The translations under genes were made by a program, and so were the position numbers. From the NCBI GenBank assembly GCA_963691655.1, contig OY829327.1, positions 65,856,079-65,920,078 on the forward strand: 64,000 nt of DNA, in the 5' to 3' direction. The notes beneath the pieces were generated by a model. It had not been told where the DNA came from and ran no database searches. It saw only the letters and a program-made list of their open reading frames with translations. Positions 23,845 to 33,050 of the stretch are shown in pieces (position 1 is the first letter of the stretch; each line of letters begins with the position of its first letter). Source of the DNA: Toxonevra muliebris (lineage: Eukaryota; Arthropoda; Insecta; Diptera; Pallopteridae).

Positions 23845-24779
23845 ATGTTGGCTTTTGTTTGGTGGAATGCTGAGCTTTCGAAACTCCGGAAAAACTCCAG
23901 GAAGCTTCTGAATCGAGCCCTTAAATCTCGTTTGGAAGCGGACTGGACTGCCTACCGTCAGCTGCAAAAGGACTATAAGAAGAAGGTGAAATATTTAAAA
24001 CTGGTCTCTTATAGAAATTTTTGCAGTGAAATGGTAGATCAGAAGGATTCGGCGAGGCTATGCAAAGATCTTCAAAGGGACCGGACGGCTAAGCTGGACT
24101 CACTTCTGAAGCCCGATGGCTCCTACACCAACTCTAGGTCAGAAGTAAATGTACTCCTTGCAAAGCAACGGGCTGCAAGATAGCTGCTCCTCAGAGCGCT
24201 GTCAATACTCCTGGTCAGGTTGACTCCAGTAGCATAAGGCTCGACTGGTTTATAGCCTCTAGGATAGTCACCGAAGAGATATTAAGGTTTGCCTTTTCGT
24301 CATTCGATGACTTTAAGTCTCCTGGACCCGACGGCATTTATCCAATCATGCTAAAGAGGGGAGGGACAAATCTTATGAAGGTTCTGGAAAAGATCTTCAC
24401 TGCTTGTCTCGATGACAGTGTTATGGTCGAAGTTGAGAAAAGATGCCTCCAAGGGGGCGTACTCTCTCCTCTTCTATGGTGCTTCGTGATGGACTCCCTT
24501 CTTAATGATGTGCAAAATTTCGGAGTTTACATCCAAGCGTATGCTGACGATGTGTGCGTACTAATCTTGGGACGGTCCTTATAGACGGTGTGCATCAAAA
24601 TGCAAGAAGTCTTGGACAAGATCGAGGTTTGGTGCGATTTGCAGGGTCTTTCAGTGAATCCCGGTAAAAGCACCTTAGTGCTCTTCACCAGGAAACGCAA
24701 GAAGGATAGCCTGTTACTACCAAAAATGAAGGGAGTAACACTGCAGTTGTCTTCTGAAGTAAAATATATATATAAATAG
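23845..24779 (+). pseudogene. LINE ORF2 reverse transcriptase, internally deleted
   Basis: 23845-24183 is the linker (VWWNAELSKLRKNSRKLLNR). 24300-24420 gives SFDDFKSPGPDGIYPIML and FTACL, the start of RT. The sequence then jumps straight to LQGGVLSPLLW and the catalytic block YADDVCVLI at ~24540. The fingers and the first catalytic Asp region are missing. A stop at ~24582 breaks the frame before the thumb (LQGLSVNPGKSTLVLF). The enzyme cannot be active. Confidence 0.8.
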
Positions 24780-25075
24780 ATTGCAAACTGTCATGAAAGA
24801 CGCACGTCAAGACGAACTTTGGTTAACTCCACAGTATCTTCTCTGACCAGGCTTCAGAGGAGTGTGTGCCTGGGTATCACTGGTGCAATGTGTACTACAT
24901 CTGGTGATGCCCTCAATGCCTTGCTTGATCTTCAAATCCGTTAAGAAGCGATGAGAGCGCCCTACAGACTCCGGTTAAATGGTGTCTGGCTTGTCGAGGC
25001 GGATGTAGGGCACAATATGATATACCACCAGTTGTCTGTACAGTGCCCACTGTTCTTACTGGATCCGGTTGACAC

Positions 25076-25708
25076 TTGGACGATGAGACCAAGTACTCTT
25101 TTTCCACTGGACAGATGGCGTCAGTCTTTCTAACGGAGGTTTTCGCTATCCTAGACGTGGTGAGCTGGATAATTGAGAAGAGGTTGCATGGGAAGTGCAT
25201 AGGTATCTGCAGCCAAGCTGCACTGAAGGCTCTTGCTAACCCTGTCAGTTCCTCAAAATTGGTCAGCGAGTGTAAGGCAAAACTAAATAGTGTTGCAAAA
25301 TACAACAAGTTATGCCTTATATGGGTTCCAGGACACTGTGGTATTGCAGGGAATGAACTAGCTGATAAACTAGATAATGAAGGCTCTGCAATTACACCAT
25401 GGGGTCCGGAACCTTTTCTGGTGGATGTCATCACGGGGCATAGCACATGTGGTCAGCATATGACCAACATGGGCGTCATCACCGATCCAATTTGCCAATC
25501 GTGTCTTGAGGACGACAATACTACGGATCATTATCTTTGTAGCTGTCCGGCGTTCGCGAGAATCAGATTAAAGCTGTTGGGTAGTGATGTCTTGAGTATG
25601 AATATTGTCCATACTCTCCCTCTTCCTGAGCTTCTAAGGATCATCAGTGAAACAAAGAAGAGATTGAGAAACCCTAAACCTTTCTTCTTCCCATTTATCC
25701 CCACATAA
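25076..25708 (+). pseudogene. LINE ORF2 RNase H domain and Cys/His tail
   Basis: Contains LTEVFAIL (catalytic Glu block), SQAALKAL and LIWVPGHCGIAGNELADKL, the canonical end of RNase H with its His and Asp. It then has GHSTCGQHM, CQSCLEDDNTTDHYLCSC (Cys/His cluster) and RIRLKLLGSDVL. The usual Asp before SQAALKAL is replaced (ICSQ). The frame is open to its natural stop at 25708. The same order is seen in the LINEs at 2.7 kb and 37.5 kb. Confidence 0.8.
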
Positions 25709-25800
25709 CTTTCCTGTCTCTCTACTCTCTTCTACTGGTTCTATCCTTGGGTATAGCACAATGGTCCTCGTTGACTGAGTGCTTTGGTTAAGTCCAGCCC

Positions 25801-26117
25801 ACACACAACTCTAAATGACATTATATCTTCAATGCGGTCGATAGCACCCACACCATAGTAGAAGTAAAGATTAAGTTTCGCTAAACAGCACCTAGGTTGG
25901 CTGGAACACAAATTTAACACTGATAAAGTTAGCCAAATTTTTTATTGTTTCCTAAAAATAAAAAAAGATCCAAACGAATTGAACATATATAATACCCCAT
26001 CTATCTATTATACCCCACTTACTGAAGAAAAATCTATTCCTCTATCTATAGTACTTTTTTTTTAGAAATTATATATTTTATCTTTTTTAGTAGGAATTTC
26101 AAAATAGTTAAAATTTA
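25801..26117. other. AT-rich spacer
   Basis: Nothing supported. It contains two similar phrases, CCCCATCTATCTATTATACC and a near copy, at ~25995-26020. Confidence 0.5.
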
Positions 26118-27162
26118 GAAATACCTGGGATGTACTACTATTTTTCTTGTAGATCTTGTCGAGCTAAACAATCTGTGCGTGAATTTTTCCAAAAAGCCCT
26201 AAAATCTTGGTTTACTGTTAAAAAAAAAAGAAAGGGTTTTGCGTACCTTTGCTCACTTATAAGCCTGTAACTTAGTTGATTATCAACAAATTAACGGTTT
26301 AAGAAGAAAAAACTTAGACCTTTCAAGTGATATATATTTTATTTAAGAAAAATTGAGAAATTTGTGTGAATTTGTTCAGCAAACACAATTCTTTTTCGCC
26401 TTTTCTCAACTTTGGCGATGTTTCTACACACTATTTTATAAAGAAACCATACTACTTGTGAATTTATTCAAAAAAATATGTTTAACAACGAATACAAGGC
26501 ATATTTGTTTTTAAAAATCGGTAAATAATTAACTGAGTTATTAAACTTTTTATGAAAACAAAATTTTTACAAAAAAACAATTTTTGGCCATTCAACTCAA
26601 AAATGTTTGCTTGACCGTGATTTTTTTAAATTTAGCATCATCACTTTCTCGCTGAAGTGACCAAAAATATTCTGAAATCATTTTTGTTTTATTTTTTCCT
26701 TCGAAGAGCTTTTCAATTGTAGCCATTTTTTGATGTAAATGTTCGCCTTGTTCATCGTTGAACTGGCCCAGGCTATCTGAGAAGAAGTCCGAATACAAAT
26801 GCAGGAAATTAATTTTTATGGACATGTTGCATTTTATCATTCCATTTTATCATACGTATTTAAAAATTTATTAACATTCCTGACATAGTCGTCGCTTCTG
26901 TGATTACCAAGGGAATTATCGCATATCGCATCTTTGTGAATGGGATAGTCGTGCACCGATCGCACATTTTTTGTTCGCTGGACAAATACACACAAATTTC
27001 TCAAGTTTTCTTAAATCAAATATAATATATTATTCGAAAGGTATAAGTTTCTTTCTTCTAAAACTGGTAAAAAAAATCTGTTGATAATCCACTAAGTTAC
27101 AGGCTTATAAGTGCGTAAAGGTACTCTACAAGAAAAATAGTATCACTTCCCAGGTATTTTTT
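26118..27162. mobile_element. DNA-transposon-like element with ~200-bp terminal inverted repeats
   Basis: The left end, AAATACCTGGGATG ... CTACTATTTTTCTTGTAGA, is matched by the reverse complement of the right end at 27162. The arms stay alignable through ACTTATAAGCCTGTAACTTA, GATTATCAACA, AACTTA.ACCTTTC and GAGAAATTTGTGTG. The left arm has an extra ~75 bp at ~26160-26240. The core holds a minus-strand frame (26592-26840). The target duplication is unclear and the superfamily unassigned. Confidence 0.75.
26592..26840 (-). pseudogene. C-terminal fragment of a transposon-encoded protein
   Basis: 82 codons, with LGQFNDEQGEHLHQKMATIE near the middle and MISEYFWSLQRESDDAKFKK after it. Proteins with a similar D-E-Q/H-G-E-x-x-H-Q pattern followed by ...Y-W-L-x-R are, as I recall, common in arthropod and other animal genomes as uncharacterised repeat-borne proteins; I cannot name the family with certainty. 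Lying inside long inverted repeats fits an element-encoded protein of which only the end remains. Confidence 0.45.
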
Positions 27163-27459
27163 ACTGTCGCACCGTGTTATGTATTAAAGAATTATCACAC
27201 AATGGTTACAAAGTAATGCTCGGTTACCAATTGACTCTACCTTTATTATTTGCAGAGCTATCCACAATTGTTCTAGCTCTAGAATGAACTGTTCTAAAAC
27301 TAATCATTTTATTCTAATTCTATAACTAACACTTTCCAGCTAATAATTCTCAGAATTCCTATACGAAATGGATTCATGATGAAAATGATACCGTTGACGT
27401 CCAGACCTAGCCTTTCCTATGTAGTGCGTATTATATTTATACACGAAAACCTACAATTT

Positions 27460-27694
27460 AATGTCTATGGGTAAAAGTAAGGTTAACGGAAAAACATTCT
27501 TGAATTAGAAGTAAGCTTGTAATTGGAAATCTAGATTTACATTTTCCGTTTAGGATCTCTATAATGCAGTGCGAGTAACCGTACTCATTTTATAAAAGCG
27601 GTTTGGGGGTAAAATGACAGCAGAAAACATCAAAGTTGGCAGTTACAATTGCGAAGGTTTCGTGTGCTTAAACCCGGAGAATATCGAGCATTAA
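27460..27694 (+). pseudogene. Proteasome alpha2 pseudogene (last two exons, introns retained)
   Basis: The end of exon 4 (27467-27510, MGKSKVNGKTFL) aligns with the end of exon 4 of the intact gene at 56.5 kb. It has a TAG stop at 27506-27508 and a retained GTAAGC donor followed by the same CTTGTAATT sequence as the real intron. After a ~43-bp intron relic ending in TTTAG comes the last exon (GGKMTAENIKVGS, then CEGF and LNPENIEH, stop 27692-27694). A retained intron shows this is a genomic duplicate, not a retrocopy. The first three exons are not detectable. Strand and distance to Aos1 mirror the Prosalpha2/Aos1-relic arrangement at 56.7-57.2 kb. Confidence 0.85.
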
Positions 27695-27817
27695 TGGTCC
27701 AACTTATGTCCTGTTGGTCCAAAAACTATACATTTTTTTAAATAAAGTTTTGTATCTATACTTTTACAATAGAATTTAAACTACAAAATTGTGTGTTCTT
27801 AGAAAAATTTATATGCT

Positions 27818-27827
27818 TTTATTTATT
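27818..27827 (-). terminator. Polyadenylation signal of Aos1
   Basis: The minus strand reads AATAAATAAAA about 100 bases beyond the Aos1 stop codon. The same sequence is kept next to the Aos1 relic at ~56855. Confidence 0.65.
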
Positions 27828-27922
27828 ATTAGTCGAGGGAACTTTAGACTACGCGGCTCGGTGTCGGATGTCTTTTTTTCATGCCCAAAAGCCATTCCAC
27901 CGAAAATTGTACAGGTATTACA

Positions 27923-29035
27923 TCAATTTACCCCAATTGTTTCAATAAAGCCGCAACATGTTTCCGGATCAAAGAGAAAGACATTACAGTGTGGTGCTTC
28001 TTTTTTGGTTATGACCTTTATAAGCTCCTGTGCCAACACTCCTCCTACAACAGCAGCAGCCGGCGAAATCTGACTGAATAGGTTGTCAAAAACCGTGCTA
28101 GATACCGAAAATTCACTTGTGATTTCGTTTCGAATTCGTTCCAGTTCAGCGATATCTTTTTCCCGTGACTTATAACTAGGATCTCGATCAAAGGTTTCTC
28201 TAAATTCTTGTAAAATACGGAGCACAATAAAAGCAGGTCCAGTGCGTTTGAGTTTCTTTTGAAACGCTATCGAGTTAATATCAAAATCAAGTACAGCTGA
28301 ATAGGGTGGGAACTTTAGATCACGATGAACAGTAGTAGTAACTAATTCGGTTTTAATTTTCTCATGCGGCTTCGATATAACCTTATGCTTTACTGCATCT
28401 CTATATAAAAAAAAAACAGAAACGTAAATAAACGAGTAAAAAAAACAAAAATAGATCTTACTCGACAAAAATGTGCTCCTGTAAATCTGCAAAACAATAG
28501 CCGAATGTACCCCACATATCACCGGCGAAAAATTTAATTCCACGTTCGCGGCAGATGTTATCTACACGCAGCAGCTCTGAATTTCTTGCACCAGTCAAAA
28601 CGACAACATCAAAAGGAGCAAAGAAATCTGCTTTTTTCTCCGTGAGGGGTTCTGTATCTGCGGAAATGTCAACCATTGGATTAAGTGCACGAGCTCTCTC
28701 AATGGAGGCTTCCGCACGATTGCAACCAAAAGAACGCGACAACAAGAATTGCGAACAAAAATCTTCTTCCGTCACAATGTTATCATCGTGCAGCACTACT
28801 TCATGCACTCCAGACAAAATTATGTTCTTCGTTACTTCAGCACCAATCCCGCTTAATCCTGATATTAGTACTTTAGCTGTTCGCAATCTTGAGAAACAGA
28901 AAATATAAATGATTTGTATCTAAACTCCTACAACAATCACACCCACCTTATTTGCGATTGCAAGCCCCACAAACGAATTTGTCTATCGTAAAGCTCATTT
29001 TCAGCTTCCGTAAGTTCAACGTTTTCAGTTTCCAT
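27923..29035 (-). CDS. Aos1: SUMO-activating enzyme subunit 1 (Aos1/SAE1)
   Basis: Three exons on the minus strand: 29035-28947, 28887-28462 and 28400-27923, joined by GT..AG introns (GTGGGT..TCTCAAG; GTAAGA..ATATAG). They give 330 residues, the normal length for this family. The protein pairs with Uba2 to adenylate SUMO; Aos1 itself has no catalytic cysteine. Visible features are LYDRQIRLWGLQSQ at residues ~16-29 (the conserved N-terminus with the trans-acting Arg), a ThiF-type nucleotide-binding fold with GLSGIGAEVTKN at ~40-51, VVLHDDNIVTEED after it, and FAGDMWGTFGY further on. The C-terminal adenylation part ends with SPAAAVVGGVLAQELIKV and FLFDPETC. All frames are intact. The start is fixed by the conserved N-terminus; 5' of it lies ~170 bp of unique sequence before repeats begin. 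Confidence 0.95.
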
Positions 29036-29221
29036 TATTTATTTTTCCTAAAGCCTTTATTAATTAACTATTTAATGGCGCAAACAAATATAGCAAAAAC
29101 ATGAAAAATAAATGCCGTTTTACTACAGCCAACAACTAAGTATTAAAAATGCACACTTCCACAGGATTGCCAGATCAATTGAATTTACATTGACGAACTT
29201 GCTCAGCAAATATGTTTTATT

Positions 29222-29345
29222 AGGGCGATGTTACACGATCAGTGTTTTTCTATCCATGTTTTTCTGTTTTACTCTCTCGTCAATGTTTTGTTTGATGCCC
29301 TGTTAAGGCGATGTCGCACGATCAATGCTTTGCTGTCAAACAATC
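29222..29345. repeat. Short dispersed repeat with GCGATGTTACACGATCA motif, duplicated
   Basis: Two direct copies of a ~100-bp phrase, starting GGGCGATGTTACACGATCA and AGGCGATGTCGCACGATCA. Each is followed by a TGTTTT- or TGCTTT-type stretch and CTGT. A third relative is at 32797-32880. Probably a MITE family just upstream of Aos1. Confidence 0.5.
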
Positions 29346-29683
29346 AAATCATTGCTGTTTTGAAAAATGAACACTAAGGAAAAGAGAGAATGAACACATT
29401 TTACTTCAAACTTTTTTGCTGACGGAAAAAACCTGCATTACTTTCGATGTGGCCAACTTTTGTTTCTCAAAACCCGCTAAAATATAAAATAAAACGCGTA
29501 TTTTCTTTAAAAAAAAACTTAATTATTTTCCTTATAAAAGTGCGAGAAACCTCAATACATTTAAATTTTTCTCTAATTGGTACTTCCCCACACAGTTGCT
29601 ACTTCCAGCCAATGAAAATTTCTTCGATTTTTCGAAGATAATACTTATTCTCAACTTACAGCAGTTTACTTCCACGTGTAAGT

Positions 29684-30892
29684 GCCTGGTTATATTGGTG
29701 CTCGATGTTCGGCGAACACAAAACATTTTCTCCCGTGCTCGGTCGAGGTGGCTTCATTCAGATCGTTGCAGAGTTGCTTTTTATCAAAATGTACACCTCT
29801 CTTTGGTAATATTTTGTATGTAATATACTATTTTGTAAAATAGCTTATTGCCACCCTGAATACTCGGTGTGCAATACACTGAGCATATCGTGATCAAGGT
29901 TGCCGATTTGTTTATGTGTAACCAAATTTGCTTACTTTACTTTTACTGTACTTTTTTCTCATTTAGTTTTTTTTTTAATTTAATTTAATCTAAAATTTGC
30001 AAGAAAATTTTGATATATTGGCATAATTTTTTTATTGCTCCCTTTATTTCGTTCTTTTCATTCGATAAGAAATATGTTCATGCACACTTGGTGTCATCTC
30101 TGCAAGTTAACGAATGAAAAATGTAAGTAGTACCAAAATTACATAGGGCCACAAATTTTCAACCAAATTTTTGAGAGATTTTCTTCAGGGACTTCAGGGG
30201 CTATTAAGATATTTGTTTATTTCAACAGATACGAATTTTATGTCTGATGCAAAGTTGTTAATCACAAAGAGATAAACAATAAACCATATACATTTTTCCT
30301 CCAACTCTTACCCTTTCTCTTGAAAATGGGATTTTAAACCCCCTTTTTCCATAAATGGCAGAAAAAAAAAGACCGCTGAGAAAACTATTACACTGTTTTT
30401 GGAGAAAATGTGTTTTGTTAAAAATTATGAAGGGTACTATAACATTAGAATGATCTACTAGGTACATATGGCAAATACAGAATTTTTGCATTAGAACCAA
30501 AACATTAACACTACATAAGTAAAAAATGGAATCGTTTGTTGTTGTAATTACATTAGGCTTCCATGTGGAGCCAAGAAGTTTAGAAAAAAATATTTAACTG
30601 GTTTAAAAAAAAAATTTTTGTTGGCTCCGCATGGGATTGAATCAAGGGTCAAATTTTTTTTTAAATCACCCCTATATAAGTATTCCCTGTCTTATTACTA
30701 CTATACATATATGTTTGTTTACTTTTTTCAAATTGTTAACATTTTTAGAAGAATTTGATTACAACATTTTTTAGGCCGTGGCAACCCTGATCGTGTTCGG
30801 TGTGAGAGTTAGTAAAGATTTTCTCTTTCTATTCGGTGCAACAACAATTTAATGGTGCTCGCCGAGCATACTCGCAATGTAACCACAGCCTA
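29684..30892. mobile_element. MITE copy M1 (interrupted by a hAT element)
   Basis: Without the 903-bp insertion (hAT plus duplication) this is a ~300-bp element that matches M2 (31537-31981) in inverted orientation. Its ends resemble each other: GGTTATATTGGTGCTCG on the left and, on the opposite strand, GTGGTTATATTGCGAG on the right. It is rich in GCTCGG/CGAGCA motifs. No coding content. Confidence 0.75.
29895..30789. mobile_element. hAT-type non-autonomous element inserted in MITE M1
   Basis: 895 bp, with ends CAAGGTTGCC and (opposite strand) CAGGGTTGCC. It is flanked by an 8-bp duplication, ATCGTGAT / ATCGTGTT (29887-29894, 30790-30797); the empty site in M2 reads ATCGTGTT. 8-bp duplications and CAG-type ends are the hAT signature. 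The interior is AT-rich and shares several blocks with 16486-16935 and 42830-43090. No transposase is seen. Confidence 0.85.
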
Positions 30893-30991
30893 AACGCGGG
30901 TAACTACAAAGTAGACGATTTTCAACTTTATTTTGGTTGCTGTCCATTGTTAAATTTTAATATTGTAAAATGAATTAAAAAATTACAATGC

Positions 30992-31100
30992 TTGGATAAA
31001 AAATTTTTATAGGATTATTCAGGAAATGGATTAATCAGCGAAGCATTTAGTGTCTTTTAAATTGAAAAAACACGCTAAAAAACGCACTGAGCGCTAAATC
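30992..31100 (+). repeat. Long-range inverted repeat, left arm
   Basis: Reverse-complement match, about 80% by eye, to 38161-38268. Shared blocks are AGGATTATTCAGGAAATGGA, AGCATTTAGTGT, TTTTAAATTGAAAAAA and CACG.TAAAAAA. Likely the end of the foldback-type family whose inner array lies at 33.0-34.3 kb. Confidence 0.7.
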
Positions 31101-31536
31101 ACTTTTTCCGCGTTTTAATTTTTGAAAAGCACTAAATTTAGCGGGAAAAGCGCTGAGTTGCCCAAAATTGATCACTTCAATTAAATTGAGGTTGCCGAAT
31201 ATGCACTGTTGCATTTCATTGGAAAAATCACTTTTTTATGAAAAATATGGCACTTTTTGCTAACTTTTGCAGAAATTTTTATTTTATGCCACCCTTTGCG
31301 TTGTTTGGCTTTTGTTTGTGAGAGTGCTGTTTAATAAATTGAAACATGGTAGTTCAATGGCCAGGAAACAAAGTGGCGAAGCTTATTATAATAGTCTATA
31401 AATTTTAAGCAGTCTTTTTCCGCCTTTTCCATACATAAATGTAATATTTTTTGTATAATTTATTGCAATTTCCACCAATAATATCACATATTGTCATTAT
31501 AATTATTTTCCGCTTCAAATTGTTGAATTTTTATTT
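31101..31536. other. Spacer without genes
   Basis: No gene seen. Short GCACTAAATTTAGCGG and GCGCTAAATCA motifs echo the CACTAAA theme of the array at 33-34 kb. Confidence 0.5.
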
Positions 31537-31981
31537 AGGCTGTGGTTATATTGCGAGTATGCTCGGAGAACACCATTAAATTGTTGTTGCACGGAACACA
31601 AAGAGAGAGTCTTTACTCATTCTCACACCGAACACGATATGCTCGGTGTATTGTACACCGAGCACGCCGAGTATTTAGGGTGGCAATGAGTTATTTTTGA
31701 AAACAGTATCATTACATATAAAATAGTATTAAACAAACGAGTATATTTTGACAAAAAACAACTCAGCAACGAGCTGAATGTAACCAAGTTGACCGCCGAG
31801 TATTTAGGGTGACAATGAGTTATTTTTGAAAACAGTATCATTACATATAAAATAGTATTAAACAAACGAGTATATTTTGACAAAAAACAACTCAGCAACG
31901 AACTGAATGTAACCACCTTGACCGAGCACTGGAGAAAATGTTTTGTGTTCGTCGAACACCGAGCACCAATATAACTAGGCG
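31537..31981. mobile_element. MITE copy M2, with internal 129-bp tandem duplication
   Basis: Inverted relative of M1, with ends GTGGTTATATTGCGAG and (opposite strand) CCTAGTTATATTGGTGCTCG. A 129-bp segment is present twice in tandem (31666-31794 and 31795-~31923), with only a few differences. The minus-strand frame at 31916-31623 simply reads through this duplication and is not a gene. M2 keeps the uninterrupted hAT target site. Confidence 0.75.
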
Positions 31982-31996
31982 CTTACTGCAAAAGAG

Positions 31997-32728
31997 GGTG
32001 CATTCAGAAGGTACAGCTGTTGCGCAACTGTGGCGTGTGTGTCTTCTGAATGGGTTGTTGTGAGTTTCCGCTCCGTGGAGCTGTTGGCATTTCGACGCCA
32101 TTTTTTTATTTTTCTGCTCTTTCGGGCCAACATGTTGTCTTAAAATATCTGCGCCGTCTATTTTTATTTATCGGCGGTTTGGCGATTTTTAGGCGGTGGC
32201 TGGTAGCCGATATTTTCTTTTGTTTCGGCGGCTGATATAAAAATACTCGAATATAATATTTTAAACAATCCTATTATAAGCAAATTTATCTGTTTAATGT
32301 TATTCAATTCATATAATGAAGTTTGTCGTTCATTTGTACAGTGAGTACAGCTTAGCCGATAAATCACGGCCGGTAGCAAGTAAAAACAAAGCGGCGGCGC
32401 GCAGTTGACTGTAAGCCGCACACGCAGGTTTCTGGCTTATAGTTAAAAAAATATATATAAGAAAATATACATGTTGTGTACCGAAGATACAGTTTCAATT
32501 CAATATACAATTGGCGAGTGTATTTAATAATAGATATCTTATATTATTTTTTTCTTTGATAAAATTGAAATTTTTTACTTTTTTGTTTCTCAAAAAATAA
32601 AACAGCTGTTTCTCAAAAATTTGTCAAATAATCCATCATGCCATTCAGAAGACACAAAATGTATATACGTAGCAGAAGCGAATTTAATCTCAACATGTTG
32701 AGCCTCCGGTGTGTCTTCTGAATGCAAC
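31997..32728. mobile_element. Element with two nested pairs of inverted repeats
   Basis: Outer pair: GGTGCATTCAGAAG at 31997 and, on the opposite strand at 32728, GGTTGCATTCAGAAG. Inner pair: GTGTCTTCTGAATGGG at ~32038 and its reverse complement CCATTCAGAAGACAC at ~32640. A TTCAGAAG core is thus used four times. The core of ~580 bp is partly GC-rich with GGCGG/CCGCC motifs and has no coding content. Confidence 0.6.
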
Positions 32729-32796
32729 CAATCTCGGTCTCGAAAAAATGTGGTGCGACGGCGAACTGAAACGCATAGATATAGAAAATCTCATAG

Positions 32797-32880
32797 GCTG
32801 ATGTTACACGGACAATGTTTTGCTGTCAATATTTACTATTTTTAATCTCTTTTCATCGTTACACAGTTTCAGTATCAGTT
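32797..32880. repeat. Third copy of the GATGTTACACG repeat
   Basis: GGCTGATGTTACACGGACAA, then TGTTTTGCTGTCAA, related to the pair at 29222-29345. Confidence 0.45.
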
Positions 32881-33050
32881 TTTTTCTGAATGTTATTTTT
32901 TAATACTTTTATCTGCAAGTATGTTTTTTCAACTAAAAAGTATTTAATTGCATTTTGGAGTGAATGAAAATTCAACAATTGTAATAGAATTGGATGGAAA
33001 ATAATTATAATGACTGTGAGAGCAAAAAAAAATTATATCGTTCGTACCTC

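Larger units (their letters stand above)
21420..25800 (+). mobile_element. Decayed RNase H-bearing LINE (I/LOA-type), ORF1 + ORF2
   Basis: Reads in order: ORF1 (to ~23270), ORF2 endonuclease (23290-23838), reverse transcriptase (23845-24779) and RNase H with Cys/His tail (25076-25708). A 3' UTR follows with TATAGCACAATGG, related to the TATCACAATGG of the LINE at 2628. Base composition is much less AT-rich than the flanks. Many frameshifts and at least two internal deletions (at ~23840 and ~24415) make it dead. The 5' boundary is approximate; no target duplication was found. Confidence 0.8.

Noticed and set aside
27460..27694. Processed (retro) pseudogene of Prosalpha2
   Set aside because: Intron donor and intron sequence are kept, and Aos1 lies beside it as in the other copy, so it is a DNA duplicate.
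31623..31916. 97-codon frame with an internal 43-residue repeat as a protein
   Set aside because: Caused by the 129-bp tandem duplication inside a MITE; non-coding.
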